Shown here piece after piece: positions 43,423 to 52,904 of a stretch of 64,000 nucleotides of DNA. The stretch is from Vibrio sp. VB16 (lineage in GTDB: Bacteria; Pseudomonadota; Gammaproteobacteria; Enterobacterales; Vibrionaceae). Location of the stretch: NCBI RefSeq assembly GCF_015594925.2, contig NZ_CP087590.1, positions 2,852,001-2,916,000 on the forward strand, in the 5' to 3' direction. The first letter of the stretch is position 1. Every line of letters begins with the position of its first letter. The position numbers and the translations under genes are program-made. The notes below the pieces were generated by a model. It did no database searches. It was not told the origin of the DNA and saw only the letters and a program-made list of their open reading frames with translations.

Positions 43423-44511
43423 ATGGCAAACATTACGCTAAAAAAAGTCATTAAACGTTTTGGTGACGTACAAACTATCCACGGTATTGATTTAGAAATA
43501 GAAAGTGGCGAGTTTGTTGTATTTGTTGGGCCATCAGGTTGTGGCAAGTCAACGCTACTACGCCTTATCGCTGGTTTGGAAGAAATAACTGAGGGTGAAA
43601 TTAGCATCGATAATATTCTCGTTAACGATGTGGATCCTGCAGATCGTGGCGTAGCAATGGTGTTCCAATCATACGCTCTTTATCCTCATATGACCGTTGA
43701 AGACAACATGGGTTTCGGTTTGAAGATGAATGGTGTGCCGAAGGAACAGATCGAGAAGCAAGTTAATATTGCGGCGAAAACGCTTCAACTCGATCACCTA
43801 CGTAAGCGTAAACCTAAAGAGCTGTCTGGAGGCCAACGTCAACGTGTTGCGATTGGTCGAGCAATAGTACGAGATCCTAAAGTCTTCCTATTCGATGAAC
43901 CCCTGTCTAACCTTGATGCTGAGTTGCGTGTAGAGATGCGTCTACAGATAGCAAAACTTCACCAAGAACTCGAAAATACCATGGTCTATGTGACACATGA
44001 CCAGATAGAAGCAATGACACTAGCAGACAAGATTGTTGTGTTAAGGGATGGTCGTATCGAGCAAGTAGGTTCACCACTAGACCTGTATCACCGCCCAGGT
44101 AACCTCTTTGTTGCGGGATTCATCGGCTCCCCTAGAATGAACTTCGTACCAACAACAGTAACCGAAGTAACAGCGGAAAACATAACGCTAAAAGCAAATG
44201 ATGATACTGAGTTTGTTGTGCCTTTCACCAAGAAGCCGCTGACCGTTGGTGATGCCATCATCTTTGGTATTCGCCCAGAGCACCTACTCATTAACGAAGA
44301 GGCAGATATTAAGTTGACCTTCCAAAGTGAAGTGGTAGAACGTTTAGGCAACAGTACTTATATGTTTGGTCAATCTTCTGGTATGGACGGATTCAAGGTT
44401 CATCTGCCTGGCGATCAAGAAGTGAAAAGTTTCCAACAGATTGCATTAAGCTGTGCAGCATCTGATGTGCACTTATTTGACGCTGACGAAATTTGTATCA
44501 CGAGTAACTAG
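43423..44511 (+). CDS. sugar ABC transporter ATPase (UgpC/MsmX type)
   Basis: A 362-aa ATPase that powers CUT1 importers. It has Walker A GPSGCGKST (about 36-44), a Q loop in MVFQSYALYPHMTVEDNM, signature LSGGQRQRVAIGRA, Walker B VFLFDEPLSNLDA and the H loop VYVTHDQIEAMTLADK. The C-terminal TOBE/OB regulatory region (about 235-362) includes FGIRPEHL. It is divergent from its presumed partner permeases and shares their operator region. Such ATPases may also serve other CUT1 systems. Ribosome site AAGGAG. Confidence 0.95.
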   Translation: MANITLKKVIKRFGDVQTIHGIDLEIESGEFVVFVGPSGCGKSTLLRLIAGLEEITEGEISIDNILVNDVDPADRGVAMVFQSYALYPHMTVEDNMGFGLKMNGVPKEQIEKQVNIAAKTLQLDHLRKRKPKELSGGQRQRVAIGRAIVRDPKVFLFDEPLSNLDAELRVEMRLQIAKLHQELENTMVYVTHDQIEAMTLADKIVVLRDGRIEQVGSPLDLYHRPGNLFVAGFIGSPRMNFVPTTVTEVTAENITLKANDDTEFVVPFTKKPLTVGDAIIFGIRPEHLLINEEADIKLTFQSEVVERLGNSTYMFGQSSGMDGFKVHLPGDQEVKSFQQIALSCAASDVHLFDADEICITSN

Positions 44512-44546
44512 AAGTCACTCTATGGTATTTTCTTTATGCATTGATT

Positions 44547-44577
44547 AGGCGAACCCTTTTGGTTCGTCTTTTTTACC
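44547..44577 (+). terminator. ABC ATPase terminator
   Basis: Stem GGCGAACC, loop CTTTT, stem GGTTCGTC, followed by TTTTTT. Confidence 0.85.
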
Positions 44578-44602
44578 AAAGTACACACTAAAACCAGCGA
44601 TA

Positions 44603-44633
44603 AAAAAACGCAGCACTTAGGCTGCGTTTTTCC
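44603..44633. terminator. tad locus terminator
   Basis: Stem AAAACGCAGC, loop ACTTAG, stem GCTGCGTTTT, with A and T tracts on both sides. It ends the minus-strand ompA-type gene and can act on both strands. Confidence 0.87.
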
Positions 44634-44648
44634 TATTTTCACAAATTC

Positions 44649-45329
44649 TTAGTTTACCGGCGACTCATCGACAATATCGACACGTCTATTCTTCTTACGA
44701 CCATCTGACGTTTTATTATCAGCGATAGGTTCGCCCTCACCTTTCGAAGCAATAACAAAGTTATCACCTTCAGCTCCACGACTAAGCAGATAATTTTGAG
44801 TCGCTTCTGAACGTTTCAAACCTAAGGCAAAATTATAGTCCTTCGAGCCCGTATTATCGGTATGTCCTTCTAAAATAAGTTCAGATGGGTTTTGCTTGAC
44901 CACATTCGCCACGGCACCAAGTATGTATTTCGACTCATCAGTAAGGTTAAACTTATCAAAGTCAAAATAGACACGTGCCATCACGTTGCCCTGCTCGTAA
45001 CCCTGCAAGCGGCTGTGTGTCATTAGGTATTCGGCGCATTCTGGATCAACACCCATGTTGGTTAATTCACTAGAAATCATTTCTAAAGTCACTTGAAAAT
45101 CACTTTGGGATTCAACGAGAGAAAATGATCCCCTATTTAAGTTAACTTGGCGGATTTTACCAATAGAGACTGTTTGTTCTGTATTTATATCTAATTTAGA
45201 ACAAAAATACTTTATCTCATTATTCACTTGCTCATTCGCGTAGACAGTACTTGTAATTAATGCGCTCGATACCATAACAAGAAAAGCTAGGGTGGTATTT
45301 TTATTATTTTTGCTCATATGCATTTCCAT
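44649..45329 (-). CDS. OmpA-family protein of the tad locus
   Basis: A 226-aa protein with a signal peptide (cleavage near VYA/NE), an N-terminal region of unknown fold with two cysteines (Cys43 and Cys99), and a C-terminal OmpA-like peptidoglycan-binding domain (about 118-222). The domain keeps ILEGHTDNTGSKDYNFALGL and the terminal GRKKNRRVDI. It is the last gene of the tad run, 22 bp after tadG, and may anchor the pilus machine to peptidoglycan. Three nearby ATG codons (residues 1, 3 and 5) make the exact start uncertain. Confidence 0.9.
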   Translation of the reverse strand: MEMHMSKNNKNTTLAFLVMVSSALITSTVYANEQVNNEIKYFCSKLDINTEQTVSIGKIRQVNLNRGSFSLVESQSDFQVTLEMISSELTNMGVDPECAEYLMTHSRLQGYEQGNVMARVYFDFDKFNLTDESKYILGAVANVVKQNPSELILEGHTDNTGSKDYNFALGLKRSEATQNYLLSRGAEGDNFVIASKGEGEPIADNKTSDGRKKNRRVDIVDESPVN

Positions 45330-45351
45330 TTATTTATCCAGTTAACCCTAA

Positions 45352-46698
45352 TTATTTTAGATGTCCGATTTCTTCACTAATTAACTCTAATATTTTGTTT
45401 AAAATATCATTCGTATTTTGCGCTTTAAATACATTGTCCGTCCCAGCACACGTCTGAAGCGCAGTATTACCACTTACATTATAATCAAAACCAATGACGG
45501 CGATTTTAGATGTCACATCATCTCCGCTGGACGTTACTTTCGCATCGAGCGTGTCCCGGATAGTACTGCACATTCCTGCGTTAACTAAGCTTGAGGTTGT
45601 CGATGAACTATTATCATCACCATCTGACAACACTATGATCAATCTACGAGGATTATCGCCTTTTGCCACGATCTGAGCACCTCGTATCAAGCCTTGATAT
45701 GATGAGGTGCCAGAATCTGGAGAAAACGAAGAAATCGTGTTATTAAATGCTGAAAAATCAGAGGTCAATTCAACATCATAAAAATAGGCATCATCGCCAT
45801 CACTGTTATATTCTTTCCCCAAAACCAAACGTTTCCTTGTAGAACGACATGATTTTTCAACAAATATGTTATTGACAGCCTTAGTCCAGTTACTTCCATA
45901 AAGTTGATTGTATACACACAACTCAATAACAGTGGTTCCACGAGTTATCCAGCGTTCTCTGTTACCAAACCATATATATTTACTTCTTGAAAGTTTTGTA
46001 GATGACACAAACCTTCGAGTATAACGATTGAACCCAACATAACCGACAGTATTATCGTCCATGTTGACCAGACCATTGAATTTTGCAAGCTCAACGGTTA
46101 CTTCATCAATAACATCTACCAGATCCAAATATTTTTTCCTTGAACCACCATTCCAAGAACTACGCATAGAACCTGAAAAATCGGATACAAAAACGATATC
46201 AACAGCATGATTTTGATATTTACGTGATTTCCCATTAGATGTAATTTTATAGCTATCTACATTGCTATACTCGGTACCAAAGACCACATCGTGATTGGTT
46301 GTTGCAGTAACTTGGTATTCAAAAAATCTAGGTTCGCCTTTTTCTATCCCAGCGACACATTCTGGAATATCCTCACAGGTCAATTTGGCAATTTTCACCG
46401 ATGAAATACTTTTCAGATCCTTATTCATGTACTCCGAAATATAGGCTTTGGCTAAAGTTTGGTTAAAACTACTGCCTATTCCGAACTTTCCATCATCGAC
46501 ACCATCATCATCATCATCGTTCGGATCATTGGCGGCGGAGACGGCTAGGCTCGCGGCCTCCAACGCATCGTTAAGGCGCGCATCATTCTGCATCATTAAA
46601 GCGCCATCCGTTCCTATGGTAAAGAATCCCAACATTGGGACCAATACCAGTATGAACATTAGAGCAGCGGCACCTTTTTGTTTTTGTATAGGACGCAT
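45352..46698 (-). CDS. tadG: TadG-like pseudopilin/vWA protein
   Basis: A 448-aa protein. Its N-terminal pilin-like segment QKGAAALMFILVLVPMLGFF (TadE/G type) leads to a von Willebrand A domain with a MIDAS motif DFSGSMRSS near residue 172 and LSDGDD near 360. An acidic stretch of Asp and Gly (about 60-72, with five Asp in a row coded by a GAT repeat) could bind calcium. TadG is a minor component of the Tad system. It precedes the OmpA-type gene. Ribosome site TAGGTAGG. Confidence 0.88.
   Translation of the reverse strand: MRPIQKQKGAAALMFILVLVPMLGFFTIGTDGALMMQNDARLNDALEAASLAVSAANDPNDDDDDGVDDGKFGIGSSFNQTLAKAYISEYMNKDLKSISSVKIAKLTCEDIPECVAGIEKGEPRFFEYQVTATTNHDVVFGTEYSNVDSYKITSNGKSRKYQNHAVDIVFVSDFSGSMRSSWNGGSRKKYLDLVDVIDEVTVELAKFNGLVNMDDNTVGYVGFNRYTRRFVSSTKLSRSKYIWFGNRERWITRGTTVIELCVYNQLYGSNWTKAVNNIFVEKSCRSTRKRLVLGKEYNSDGDDAYFYDVELTSDFSAFNNTISSFSPDSGTSSYQGLIRGAQIVAKGDNPRRLIIVLSDGDDNSSSTTSSLVNAGMCSTIRDTLDAKVTSSGDDVTSKIAVIGFDYNVSGNTALQTCAGTDNVFKAQNTNDILNKILELISEEIGHLK
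46503..46518. repeat. trinucleotide repeat inside tadG
   Basis: Five CAT units on the plus strand (GAT on the coding strand) give five Asp codons. Length change by slippage would stay in frame and vary the acidic loop. Confidence 0.6.
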
Positions 46699-46702
46699 AA
46701 TA

Positions 46703-47266
46703 TTACCTACCTAATATCACTGAGCTAGAGTTTACTCGAGTAAATCCACTTCCCAATGCGAAACCAATGAGCCAATTCTCTGTTTCATAGCATAAAGTTA
46801 CCCGATACATAGTACTCTTACGTCCCCAAGAAGTAGTGACGGCAAGTTTATTTTCAATTTGGGACAAACTCTCAGGCACACTGCACGTAATTCCACCTAT
46901 TGTATTCCAAGTTACAAGGGCATTCTTAGCCCCCGACTCAGAATATGTTTGCTCCTCATACAACATGCCGAAATCTGCTTCTTTATAATTGGTATATGTT
47001 CGCTTAAGGGATTTAGCCATAATCTTATAGATATCGTTAATCTGTTGATTAGACATCGTGTAATCTTCGCTGTACAGCTGAGTACGCTCTTTAGCCACAC
47101 TTGCTGCTGAAAACGAGAGTCGGTCAAGCTTACCTTTCATTGATATTTTTGTTACTACGTCACCAGCAAACATCAACATCATGACAAAGACCAGAGAAAC
47201 CATAGCAAGTTCTATGGCAAAGGTGCCCTTCTGCTTGGCTCTAAATTTGGAATGCAGTTCTTTCAT
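46703..47266 (-). CDS. tadF: TadF-like pseudopilin
   Basis: A 187-aa minor pilin-like protein. The N-terminus carries QKGTFAIELAMVSLVFVMML, the TadE/F class III signal, with processing expected after the glycine. The periplasmic part has few features. Its start overlaps the end of tadE by 26 nt. TadE and TadF are pseudopilins processed by TadV in Aggregatibacter; here the assignment rests on order and motif. Confidence 0.8.
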   Translation of the reverse strand: MKELHSKFRAKQKGTFAIELAMVSLVFVMMLMFAGDVVTKISMKGKLDRLSFSAASVAKERTQLYSEDYTMSNQQINDIYKIMAKSLKRTYTNYKEADFGMLYEEQTYSESGAKNALVTWNTIGGITCSVPESLSQIENKLAVTTSWGRKSTMYRVTLCYETENWLIGFALGSGFTRVNSSSVILGR

Positions 47267-47738
47267 ATTCTTGTATCACAATAATCTCACGGCTAAATAT
47301 CGTTTTTTGATCAAAAAACACAGTAAAAATACCGTCGAATTCATAATCAACGTAATAGATGGCAACGGCACTATCTGTTTCAGAGCCGCACGTTGTAATA
47401 CCACCATTAGAGGCAGGCAAGCACGTGTCTTCTATGTCATATAGGTCATCCAAACTCTTTGCGTATTGAACACTCGCTCGAATTTTAGATGTATCAACAA
47501 ACTTGCTCCAAACACTATCACTTTTTGTCAAAGTAGCTTTAAAGGTGTCTATATAATCTTCCGTTTCTTTTTTAGATGCTCTAGCCGCTTCAGATACCGC
47601 CAAATCACCCATAGCAGATATATAACCCATATAGCTGATCTCCATCCATGCGGCCATCATCAACAAAAAAGCACCGAACCCTATAGCAAACTCTATTGCA
47701 ACAACACCATTTTGTTTTCTTCTAATTCTCCGAATCAT
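47241..47738 (-). CDS. tadE: TadE-like pseudopilin
   Basis: A 165-aa protein with the TadE signal QNGVVAIEFAIGFGAFLLMM near the N-terminus (cleavage after Gly). Two cysteines near 112 and 121 may pair. It overlaps both neighbours: its start lies 17 nt inside tadD and its end 26 nt inside tadF. Ribosome site GGGGAAG. Assigned as TadE by order before TadF and TadG. Confidence 0.82.
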   Translation of the reverse strand: MIRRIRRKQNGVVAIEFAIGFGAFLLMMAAWMEISYMGYISAMGDLAVSEAARASKKETEDYIDTFKATLTKSDSVWSKFVDTSKIRASVQYAKSLDDLYDIEDTCLPASNGGITTCGSETDSAVAIYYVDYEFDGIFTVFFDQKTIFSREIIVIQEYERTAFQI

Positions 47739-48567
47739 ATGCTTCCCCCTTCACCACCTTAATCCGTTTTTTCGCTGCCGGATCAAGATCAGTCGCAAGG
47801 CTTTCTGAGGTTGTCACACGAGCAAGTTGACTATTCGCTTCTCTCAATGTGATGAAAATAGTTTGTATCTGCTGCTCTTTATAGCCCTGCTCTTTTAGTA
47901 TAGTTTCTACTTGCTTATACTGCCCTTTTTTTGTGAGTGCAAAAACGAGATTCGATTTGATTTTTATGTCTGCATTTCCTGCTGCATAGATTGGCTGCAA
48001 ACGTTTTACCACTGCATCATATTCTTCCTGTATGAGATCAAGTACTGCCAGATTATTACTGATAGTTAGGTCGTCATGATAGTGGCCTCTGGCTAAAAGA
48101 AAATAGTCTCGCGCTTTTTCAAACTCACCTTTTTCCGCCAATATCAAACCCATCAGGTTTTCAGCTTCTGGGTACTTATCTCTTTGTGATAACGCGGTTT
48201 GGCAGTTGCTATAAGCCTTATCAATCAAGCCTTCTTCTAAATAGACCTTTGCTCTTAAAAAAACCACTTCCGCGACATTGGAATCATTGACCTTTATTGT
48301 CCCTAAATGAAACGCGGCCAATTCCGTATTACCACTTTGAATATAAGCGTTTATCAGTTTTATCTTATTCTCACTGCTCTCTTCTTTAGCCAGTGCCTCT
48401 TTATAAAACTCGACCAATCGTTCCTGATTTCGAGCGCTAATGAGCATCTGCTCTCTAGATTCAAACGTTGCCTGTTCCGCCATCTCTTCCTTGGACAGGT
48501 CGCCATTTACGGCACATCCGTTAAGAAGAAATACAAAGAGCAGTGGTTTAAGAAATAAACTCTTCAA
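47722..48567 (-). CDS. tadD: TadD-like TPR lipoprotein
   Basis: A 281-aa lipoprotein with lipobox LLNGC (Cys18), then tetratricopeptide repeats through about residue 235, including KYPEAENLMGLILAEKGEFE. TadD proteins act as pilotins or adaptors that help the secretin reach the outer membrane. It abuts tadC with no gap (48567/48568). Confidence 0.88.
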   Translation of the reverse strand: MKSLFLKPLLFVFLLNGCAVNGDLSKEEMAEQATFESREQMLISARNQERLVEFYKEALAKEESSENKIKLINAYIQSGNTELAAFHLGTIKVNDSNVAEVVFLRAKVYLEEGLIDKAYSNCQTALSQRDKYPEAENLMGLILAEKGEFEKARDYFLLARGHYHDDLTISNNLAVLDLIQEEYDAVVKRLQPIYAAGNADIKIKSNLVFALTKKGQYKQVETILKEQGYKEQQIQTIFITLREANSQLARVTTSESLATDLDPAAKKRIKVVKGEAYDSEN

Positions 48568-49458
48568 TTACATCATCCTCATCACGCCAGGTGCAGCCGT
48601 TAAAATTACAATAGGAAACATGATAAAAAGTATCAATGGCACGGACATTTTTGCAGACAATTTGCCTATTTTTTCTTCGAGGCCCAGCATCTGTATCTCA
48701 CGAATATCCGTAGCCAATCGTGTTAAAACTTCATAGATAGATGAACCGTATCGGAGGCTTTGGCTTAACGTCATCACAAAACTACGAAACTCCGCCGTAG
48801 GTATTCGAATGTAAAGCTCCTCTATTGCCTTCTCCAGGCCGACTATCTGAGCCCTCTCATTGGTTCGTTTCAGCATATGCGCCATATCTATATCGAAGCC
48901 AACCATTTCTTTAGCAAGGTAAGTCATTGAAGACTCTATTGTCATGCCCGTTTGAACACAGACACCCATCATATCCAGAAGATAAGGGAGCTGACTGGAG
49001 AGCTTTCTTTTTATGTTGTTTGTTCGAATCGCTAAATATCCATCAGGAACTATAATGGCAACTACTCCCCATATAAGCGACCATACTAGATACCGGGACG
49101 GTTCAAGTTGAAAATGTAGCCCCAGAGTAATTGCCAATGCTACACCAACCACTAGTAACAGGTATTTAATAGGGACAAATAAGTAAGCAAGTCTCGTATT
49201 ATAGACCCCCGCAGCTATAAATTTATTCTCTATTTCAGTGTCAGAGGCGGCAACGAGATTAGATATTTTTTTACCTAATGACTCTAACCCTTTTTTTCTT
49301 TTTTCTGTTTTATGTTCTTTTTCAGATAGGCCAATTTTACTAAGTTGATTGCTTCTCTTTACTTGCTCGTATAGCACATAAGCGATAGTGGCAATGCCGA
49401 CCGCCAGAAACCAGATCGACAGGACTAGATAGAATTGTTTGTTCTCTAGTAGCTCCAT
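48568..49458 (-). CDS. tadC: TadC inner-membrane platform protein
   Basis: A 296-aa protein of the T2SF family with a long N-terminal membrane segment (about 10-30), a cytoplasmic domain and C-terminal membrane segments. The features YLLDMMGVCVQTGMTIESSM and SLRYGSSIYEVLTRLA are typical. With TadB it forms the base on which the TadA ATPase acts. It starts one base after tadB. Confidence 0.92.
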   Translation of the reverse strand: MELLENKQFYLVLSIWFLAVGIATIAYVLYEQVKRSNQLSKIGLSEKEHKTEKRKKGLESLGKKISNLVAASDTEIENKFIAAGVYNTRLAYLFVPIKYLLLVVGVALAITLGLHFQLEPSRYLVWSLIWGVVAIIVPDGYLAIRTNNIKRKLSSQLPYLLDMMGVCVQTGMTIESSMTYLAKEMVGFDIDMAHMLKRTNERAQIVGLEKAIEELYIRIPTAEFRSFVMTLSQSLRYGSSIYEVLTRLATDIREIQMLGLEEKIGKLSAKMSVPLILFIMFPIVILTAAPGVMRMM

Positions 49459-49459
49459 A

Positions 49460-50377
49460 TCATCTTACTCCTTTGAGCAAAGCGGCAATAATTGTCATAC
49501 CAATCGCTTCACTAATTAGGACGTAGTATAAAATCGGCCTTCCTTCCTCACTAAACATAACGAATTCGTAGTTCAACGGACTGACATACTGCATAAGTAA
49601 CAAGAACAGAAATGGTATCGATGCGACAATTTTAGCTGAAATTCGAGCTTCTGAGGTAAGGGCGGATTTTTTCTTATCGATGGCTCTGGCATCAAACATG
49701 AGTCTATTTAGTCGCGTGATAACATCTTTCAGCTGCCCTCCACGATGCATATTTGCTCTAAGTGTTATTACAAAAAAATAGAAGGAAGGATATGGAAAGC
49801 GTTTACATGATTTCCTGAACACTTCGTCCGGAGCTTCCCCCATCTGTAAGCGATCACCCATGACCTTAAACTCGGCACCTACATCTCCGTCTAGATTTTT
49901 GCCAACATACATAATGGCATGCATAATACTTTCACCAGAGGAGACGGCACTTGCCAATATATTCAATGCATCTGGAAAAGCTTCTTCAAACTGTGTTCGC
50001 TCTCGTTTCTGTAGCCATGAATAGGCAAATAGCAAACCAATAATGACGGTAATAACCTCTATTAGAATAAGGTTACCGCGTAAAAAACGTTGATTAATCT
50101 CATTACCTGCAAAGAGTAATACAGCCACGAATAAGATTATTTTAATGGATGCGAGTGCACCTATTTGCTTCTTAAGATTACTTACTCTATCCTGAACCCT
50201 CTGCCAAAGAGTTCTGTCCGATAGGGTATTAAAATCGACCGCATCATCATCTCCACTTAGAGAATAAACGTGGATCGTTTTATTGTATTCTTCTAAATAG
50301 TTATTTTTTTTTCTATCTGTAGCAAGAGAGAAAACGATGAGGACAACACCCAAAATAACCAAAAATAGATATATCAT
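49460..50377 (-). CDS. tadB: TadB inner-membrane platform protein
   Basis: A 305-aa T2SF-family partner of TadC. Membrane segments lie near residues 3-19, 75-125 and 245-305. The cytoplasmic loop has FPDALNILASAVSSGESIMH and MHRGGQLKDVITRLN. Its ATG overlaps the tadA stop by 4 nt (ATGA), so the two are probably translated together. Confidence 0.92.
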   Translation of the reverse strand: MIYLFLVILGVVLIVFSLATDRKKNNYLEEYNKTIHVYSLSGDDDAVDFNTLSDRTLWQRVQDRVSNLKKQIGALASIKIILFVAVLLFAGNEINQRFLRGNLILIEVITVIIGLLFAYSWLQKRERTQFEEAFPDALNILASAVSSGESIMHAIMYVGKNLDGDVGAEFKVMGDRLQMGEAPDEVFRKSCKRFPYPSFYFFVITLRANMHRGGQLKDVITRLNRLMFDARAIDKKKSALTSEARISAKIVASIPFLFLLLMQYVSPLNYEFVMFSEEGRPILYYVLISEAIGMTIIAALLKGVR

Positions 50378-51660
50378 GACCGTCCTCGTTTATTCTGGAA
50401 CAGAGTATCTAGCTGTTCATCTAGTCCAAAGAAGCGTGCCTTTTCCACTAATATTGAGCGTTTCATTAAACCCGCGGTTACAAAATTTCCCTGCACTTTC
50501 TCAGCGTTAGCATCCCCGTGCTCGGGTCTAAACTGAAATATTTCTTCCAGTACCACACTAGAACCTTCAAGCCCGACAACCTCAGTAATGCTCATCACTT
50601 TTCGACTACCGTCATGAAGTCGGCTTATCTGGATAATAATATCAACTGCACTTACAATGGTTCTCCGGATAGCTTCTAATGGTAGGTTGGCTGTTGCCAT
50701 CATTACCATGGATTCAACACGCGCGATGGCATCTCTTGGTGTATTGGCGTGCAAAGTCGACATTGAACCATCATGCCCGGTATTCATCGCCTGTAGCATT
50801 TCGAATGCTTCACTACCACGACACTCGCCGACGATGATCCTGTCGGGTCTCATACGCAATGCATTTATCACCAGATCTCTTTGGTGGATCACACCGGTAT
50901 TTTCAATACCAGCGGTACGGGTTTCCAATCGGACGACGTGAGGCTGCTGTAGTCTCAGTTCTGCGGCATCTTCTATCGTGACAATACGTTCTTTCTCAGA
51001 GATAAACTGAGATAAGGCATTAAGCATAGTGGTTTTACCAGAACCGGTACCACCAGAGATCAAAATATTAAGCCGGCACCTCGCCGCTATCATCAAAATT
51101 TGAGCCATTTCAGGACTCATCGCACCAAAACCAACCAGTTGAGAAAAATCGATCGCTTGCTTTTTAAACTTACGGATAGAGATAGAGGTTCCATCTAAAG
51201 CAATGGGAGGAATAACAATATTCACGCGACTTCCGTCTGCAAGTCTGGCATCACATAAGGGAGACGAGTCATCGACACGTCGGCCAACCCTTCCAGCAAT
51301 ACGCTTCGCAATCTCTAACACTTGGGCTTCATCGACAAAGTTAACAGGCACTTTTTCAACGAGTCCACCCCGCTCAATAAACACGTGCTCGTGCCCATTG
51401 ATCATAATATCTGTAATGGAATCGTCTTCCATTAATGGCTGTAATGGCCCTAGACCATGCAATTCATCAACCAAGCTTTGAACAAATTCATTGCGTAATA
51501 CAACGGGAACTTGGAGCGTGTCTTTTTCAACAAGCATATCGACGGCTTTAGAGAGCTGTTGTGCTAGTTGACTATCCGACAGTCGATTTATAGCCTCTGG
51601 GTCTAAAGCATCATAAATCTGCCTTCTAATATTTACGTAAATTTCTTTTGTTTCACTCAT
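50374..51660 (-). CDS. tadA: TadA secretion ATPase (CpaF)
   Basis: A 428-aa hexameric ATPase that drives Flp pilus assembly. It has Walker A ISGGTGSGKTTML (about 210-222), an Asp box IVTIEDAAELRL, Walker B RIIVGECRGSEAFE and the His box GHDGSMSTLHANTPRDAI. N-terminal VDELHGLGPLQPLMEDDSI is typical of CpaF/TadA. It starts 3 bases after tadZ ends. Confidence 0.96.
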   Translation of the reverse strand: MSETKEIYVNIRRQIYDALDPEAINRLSDSQLAQQLSKAVDMLVEKDTLQVPVVLRNEFVQSLVDELHGLGPLQPLMEDDSITDIMINGHEHVFIERGGLVEKVPVNFVDEAQVLEIAKRIAGRVGRRVDDSSPLCDARLADGSRVNIVIPPIALDGTSISIRKFKKQAIDFSQLVGFGAMSPEMAQILMIAARCRLNILISGGTGSGKTTMLNALSQFISEKERIVTIEDAAELRLQQPHVVRLETRTAGIENTGVIHQRDLVINALRMRPDRIIVGECRGSEAFEMLQAMNTGHDGSMSTLHANTPRDAIARVESMVMMATANLPLEAIRRTIVSAVDIIIQISRLHDGSRKVMSITEVVGLEGSSVVLEEIFQFRPEHGDANAEKVQGNFVTAGLMKRSILVEKARFFGLDEQLDTLFQNKRGRS

Positions 51661-51663
51661 CCG

Positions 51664-52893
51664 TTACTTCCTACGAGAAAATAGTGAAAAACCTTTTTTT
51701 TCATCTTCACCCACGATGAGTGATACCAACCTACGCAATCCTTTCTCTGCCTTCCCACCGATCTTAGAAATTCTTTTGCGTTCCAAAACAAATGCATCTA
51801 GCTGTTTTACAAAAGGTATGATCACATCGACTTCTCTTCGCAGGTATTTTTCGACTTCTTTTAGAGTGATCGTGCCTGAAGAGGTAGGTAAGCAATAGTT
51901 TAGTACGACAAACATTCGCATATTGCTCTCTTGATTTTGGCCTTCTAGTTGTTGCTTGATTCTTGCCGCATCTCGTAACGAAGAAACCGTCGGTTCCAAA
52001 ACAAGAATGACACTATCAGACAACTCAACCACTTCCTCTTTGTTGAAATTTTGTCTGGCAATGGAAGAGAGGTCATCGATAATAAAGTTACAGTCCGCAG
52101 CAATATGTTCCACGACCGTTTTTGTGTATTCTTTTATCTCTGCATTGGCGAGCGAGTCTGATGTCAGTGAAAGTACCGATAGTAGTTTATTATGTTTGAT
52201 TAACATACCTTGAGCGGAGGTATTATCTAATGTGGTCGCAAACGCGCCAGGTCTGATTTGACGTTTTTCAAACTTCTCCATACCGAGCATTATATCGATG
52301 TTGCCACCTTGATAGTCGTTGTCTACCAGAACACACGACGACTTCTTGTCCTCAGACAAGAGATGCGCTATTTCTGAGCATATCAATGTAGTCCCGACAC
52401 CGCCTTTTGAACCGATGACACTGATCTGTTTTGCTTTGCGCTTCTTGCCAAGTCCTTTATTTCTATTTCTATTCTCGTGAACACTGACCACGAACTCAAT
52501 AAGCTCATGTTTGGTAATCGGCCAAAATAGATAGTAGAAGCCCATTCCTTTCAGGTTTCTTATCGTAGAAATTGCATCTTCACTGCCAATCACTATCACA
52601 GATGCATCATTCGGCAATAAGTGACTGATTCTTTCCGCATCTTGGCTTACATTGTTACTTTCGTTGAGCTCAACGATTACAATCTCGATACTCTCGTTTC
52701 TGACATGCTCTTTAATATTCTCATCGTTATTTTGAACGATAGCCGGAGTTACTAGCCCTTCGAAACGATAAGCCTCTTTAACCAGAGACTGACATTTTTC
52801 GGTTTGATAGAATAGTACCGATGTGATTTCATCTTTTGGCCCATCATCTCCATGTGCACTATCTTTTTTAAGAATATCAACTAAATCAAACAT
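51664..52893 (-). CDS. tadZ: TadZ localisation ATPase (CpaE)
   Basis: A 409-aa protein with an N-terminal receiver-like domain (about 25-145) and a C-terminal ParA/MinD-type ATPase domain whose deviant Walker A is GSKGGVGTTLI (about 160). TadZ marks the cell pole where the pilus machine forms. The receiver-like half lacks a clear phospho-acceptor setting, as in other TadZ proteins. It precedes tadA with a 3-bp gap. Confidence 0.92.
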   Translation of the reverse strand: MFDLVDILKKDSAHGDDGPKDEITSVLFYQTEKCQSLVKEAYRFEGLVTPAIVQNNDENIKEHVRNESIEIVIVELNESNNVSQDAERISHLLPNDASVIVIGSEDAISTIRNLKGMGFYYLFWPITKHELIEFVVSVHENRNRNKGLGKKRKAKQISVIGSKGGVGTTLICSEIAHLLSEDKKSSCVLVDNDYQGGNIDIMLGMEKFEKRQIRPGAFATTLDNTSAQGMLIKHNKLLSVLSLTSDSLANAEIKEYTKTVVEHIAADCNFIIDDLSSIARQNFNKEEVVELSDSVILVLEPTVSSLRDAARIKQQLEGQNQESNMRMFVVLNYCLPTSSGTITLKEVEKYLRREVDVIIPFVKQLDAFVLERKRISKIGGKAEKGLRRLVSLIVGEDEKKGFSLFSRRK

Positions 52894-52904
52894 CCCTGCA
52901 CATC

